7,390 nt of DNA from Gammaproteobacteria bacterium (GTDB lineage Bacteria; Pseudomonadota; Gammaproteobacteria; UBA4575): positions 1 to 7,390 of the forward strand of contig JANQKJ010000194.1 of NCBI GenBank assembly GCA_028281205.1. The letters run 5' to 3'. Shown here one piece after another: positions 5,542-7,390 of this stretch. The notes beneath the pieces are model-generated. The model saw only the letters and a program-made list of their open reading frames with translations. It was not told the origin of the DNA and searched no databases. How positions within the stretch are numbered: the stretch's first letter is position 1; the number at the start of each line of letters is the position of its first letter. The translations under genes were made by a program, and so were the position numbers.

Positions 5542-6516
5542 ATGAAACAGCAAATTATAAGTTTATGTATTCAAGTGCTAGGGCTCTTTTTTATTATTGT
5601 GAGTCATGCGCATGCACAGTGGCAGTCACAATACTATCGAGATCATCCCTTAGTGGGGAAGATTTTCTCAACCGAAGCACAACAATGGATAACACAAACA
5701 CAGCTTATGCAAACATTGCATGAAAAACAATTTGTCTTGTTGGGTGAGACCCATACCAATCCGGATCATCATATTGGCCAGGCACAATTAATAGAACAAT
5801 TGATATCGAAGTCTAATTCAGTTGTGCTAGTGTTCGAAATGCTTTCCTATGATGAATGGTCTGGGTTTAGATTGCCTGGACTTGAGGTGAATGAGCTTAC
5901 TGACAAGTTAAAACAAACTGCAGGACGCTGGGATTGGGATATATACAATCCTATATTACAACTGCAGGTTGAGCACCAGTTGCCCATGGTGGGCGCTAAT
6001 CTAACTCGGGCGCAGTTGGATAAATATTCATCGGGTGAACTTTGTGAGGTTGCACGCAATAATTTGATTCTTAATGCATGCAATGTACTTAATGAACAGC
6101 AACAGCAAGCGATTAAACAACTGATTTTTGATGCTCATTGCGAATATCTCCCAATGGCGAATACGCAACCAATGATGCAGGTACAGGCTGCCAAAGATGC
6201 TTCATTCGCTCTAAGCATGGCAGATGAACAGGCCCAGCAAGTGGTGTTAATTGCAGGTGCAGTACATGTTCGCAAAGATATCGGTGTGCCTGTACACTTA
6301 CAAGAACTTGGATATGACGTGGATAAGTCGACTGTTAGTTTAGCGTTTATCAATGTGCAGCCAGATAAAAATCATGTCAGTGACTACTTTGGTAGTTCTG
6401 ATGCAGCGCAGCAATTTGATTACTTGTTGTTTACACCCAGTGAGCGTAATCAAGATCCGTGTGTTGAATTTGCTGAACAACTCAAAAAAATGAAACAAAG
6501 CAAAACTAAACATTAA
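5542..6516 (+). CDS. ChaN-like exported protein (haem-binding uptake / Tiki superfamily)
   Basis: A 324-residue protein from ATG 5542. Residues 1-25 are a signal peptide with a hydrophobic core (QVLGLFFIIV) ending in AHA, so the product should be periplasmic. There is no lipobox cysteine, unlike the lipoprotein ChaN of Campylobacter. The superfamily pattern is clear: VLLGETHTNPDHH (65-77), VVLVFEML (94-101), the FDAHC region (196-200) and VVLIAGAVHVRKDIGVP (234-250). Together these give Glu69/His71 and His242 as the paired GxxH-type active or ligand residues. ChaN proteins bind haem and are implicated in iron uptake, while related Tiki proteins are metalloproteases; which applies here is open. 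A TTG reading from 5488 would add 18 residues before the signal peptide and is rejected. The gene lies 27 bp from the divergent RNase D start and is followed 13 bp later by a dynamin-like GTPase, probably in the same transcript. Confidence 0.82.
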   Translation: MKQQIISLCIQVLGLFFIIVSHAHAQWQSQYYRDHPLVGKIFSTEAQQWITQTQLMQTLHEKQFVLLGETHTNPDHHIGQAQLIEQLISKSNSVVLVFEMLSYDEWSGFRLPGLEVNELTDKLKQTAGRWDWDIYNPILQLQVEHQLPMVGANLTRAQLDKYSSGELCEVARNNLILNACNVLNEQQQQAIKQLIFDAHCEYLPMANTQPMMQVQAAKDASFALSMADEQAQQVVLIAGAVHVRKDIGVPVHLQELGYDVDKSTVSLAFINVQPDKNHVSDYFGSSDAAQQFDYLLFTPSERNQDPCVEFAEQLKKMKQSKTKH

Positions 6517-6529
6517 AAACCAGATTATT

Positions 6530-7390
6530 ATGCAAGATAAAATTACTATTGATCGAATTAAAAGCCTGCAGAAACATTTGGAGCAGGAAAATCCATTATT
6601 AGTATCTGTAGTTGATAAATTTGTAGAACTCGATGAAGTAGGTTTGGGTTTGGGAGTGTTGAATTTTCGAGATTCATATACTACTGAGATTTCATGGTGG
6701 CCATTAATTTCAGTGCTCGGCACATTCTCGGCTGGTAAATCAAGTTTTATTAATCAATACGTTGGTGATTCGATTCAGAAAACAGGCAATCAGGCTGTAG
6801 ATGATAAGTTTACTGTGCTGTGTTTCAGTAGCGACAATTCAGTTAGGGTATTGCCTGGTATCGCGCTGGATGCAGATCCGCGCTTTCCTTTTTACCAGAT
6901 GAGTGAAGCGATTGAGAAAGTCGCTGAAGGTGAAGGAGCAAGAATCGATACTTACCTGCAATTAAAAACCTGTCCAACAGATATTATGCGCGGCAAAATT
7001 TTAATTGACTCTCCGGGATTTGATGCTGACTCGCAGCGTGATTCCACTCTGCGCATTACTGATCATATTATCAATCTGTCTGATTTAGTATTAGTGTTTT
7101 TTGATGCGCGCCATCCAGAACCAGGTGCAATGAAGGATACGCTGGAACATTTAGTTGCGGGCACGGTGCGTCGAAAAGATGCTAACAAGATCATGTTTAT
7201 TTTAAACCAAATTGATACTACCGCTGCGGAAGACAACTTGGAGGATGTGGTTGCTGCCTGGCAGAGAGCTATTGCGCAAGGTGGTCTAGTGAGTGGTAGT
7301 TTTCATACCCTGTATAATGAAAAAGCAGCAGTAAAAATTGATGATGAAGGTTTGCTTGAGCGTTATAAAAAGAAGCGCGATGCAGACTTG
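6530..7390 (+). CDS. Dynamin-superfamily GTPase, EHD/sarcalumenin-like, 3'-truncated by the window
   Basis: The frame is open for 287 codons from ATG 6530 to the window end with no stop. It is a large-GTPase domain. The P-loop GTFSAGKSS is at 64-72, a G2-type threonine is Thr95 in DDKFTVLC, the G3 motif is DSPG at 160-163, and the G4 motif NQID is at 226-229 (NKxD in most GTPases). The stretches NQAVDDKFTVLCF, ILIDSPGF and LVLVFFDARHPEPG resemble eukaryotic EHD/sarcalumenin proteins and their bacterial relatives more than MnmE- or Era-type GTPases. Dynamin-like proteins act on membranes by GTP-driven assembly; that role is inferred. No signal peptide or membrane segment is seen so far, so this part should be cytosolic. 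Helical stalk or paddle regions would lie beyond the window. It starts 13 bp after the ChaN-like stop with no Shine-Dalgarno core, which suggests coupled translation. Confidence 0.85.
   Translation, partial: MQDKITIDRIKSLQKHLEQENPLLVSVVDKFVELDEVGLGLGVLNFRDSYTTEISWWPLISVLGTFSAGKSSFINQYVGDSIQKTGNQAVDDKFTVLCFSSDNSVRVLPGIALDADPRFPFYQMSEAIEKVAEGEGARIDTYLQLKTCPTDIMRGKILIDSPGFDADSQRDSTLRITDHIINLSDLVLVFFDARHPEPGAMKDTLEHLVAGTVRRKDANKIMFILNQIDTTAAEDNLEDVVAAWQRAIAQGGLVSGSFHTLYNEKAAVKIDDEGLLERYKKKRDADL

Noticed and set aside
6340..6723. Minus-strand open frame of 127 codons
   Set aside because: It is antisense to the end of the ChaN-like gene and the start of the GTPase, and its composition is cysteine-, serine- and threonine-rich as expected from a shadow frame.

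Overview
The window carries ordinary chromosomal genes of a Gram-negative bacterium, most likely a gammaproteobacterium. The evidence is the gene types: an RNase D with the enterobacterial-type layout, an IbaG-like BolA protein, a YheT-like hydrolase, periplasmic c-type cytochromes of the cytochrome c4 kind, and a sigma-54-type regulator. Base composition looks moderately AT-rich and even throughout. I see no mobile element, CRISPR array, tRNA or rRNA. No stretch over 300 bases lacks a gene; the longest gap is 3077-3247.

Layout. Positions 1-122 (+) are the last 39 codons of a Fis-type helix-turn-helix regulator. Three genes follow on the minus strand, read from right to left: a small HExxH putative metallohydrolase (3076-2588), an O-acetylhomoserine sulfhydrylase-type PLP enzyme (2470-1196) and a YheT-like alpha/beta hydrolase (1104-139). 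On the plus strand, two small exported monoheme cytochromes c (3248-3568 and 3607-3936) form a tight operon. It is headed by a candidate FNR/Anr box and a TATACT -10 element, and closed by a strong intrinsic terminator at 3957-3990. An IbaG-like protein (4297-4046) and RNase D (5514-4408) lie on the minus strand. Divergent from RNase D, and only 27 bp away, is a ChaN-like exported protein (5542-6516). It is followed 13 bp later by a dynamin-superfamily GTPase (6530 onward) that runs off the window.

How the genes work together. The two cytochromes probably act as a pair in periplasmic electron transfer, perhaps switched by oxygen level through an FNR/Anr regulator. The ChaN-like protein and the dynamin-like GTPase are probably co-transcribed, but no shared function can be read from the sequence. 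The other genes look like independent housekeeping functions: sulfur amino-acid synthesis, RNA processing and Fe-S/stress-related functions.

Nothing here is clearly a new multi-gene system. The most promising leads are the uncharacterised HExxH protein, the bacterial EHD/sarcalumenin-like GTPase next to the ChaN-like gene, the FNR-like operator with its split-c4 cytochrome pair, and the IbaG-like protein lacking the usual variable-loop ligand.
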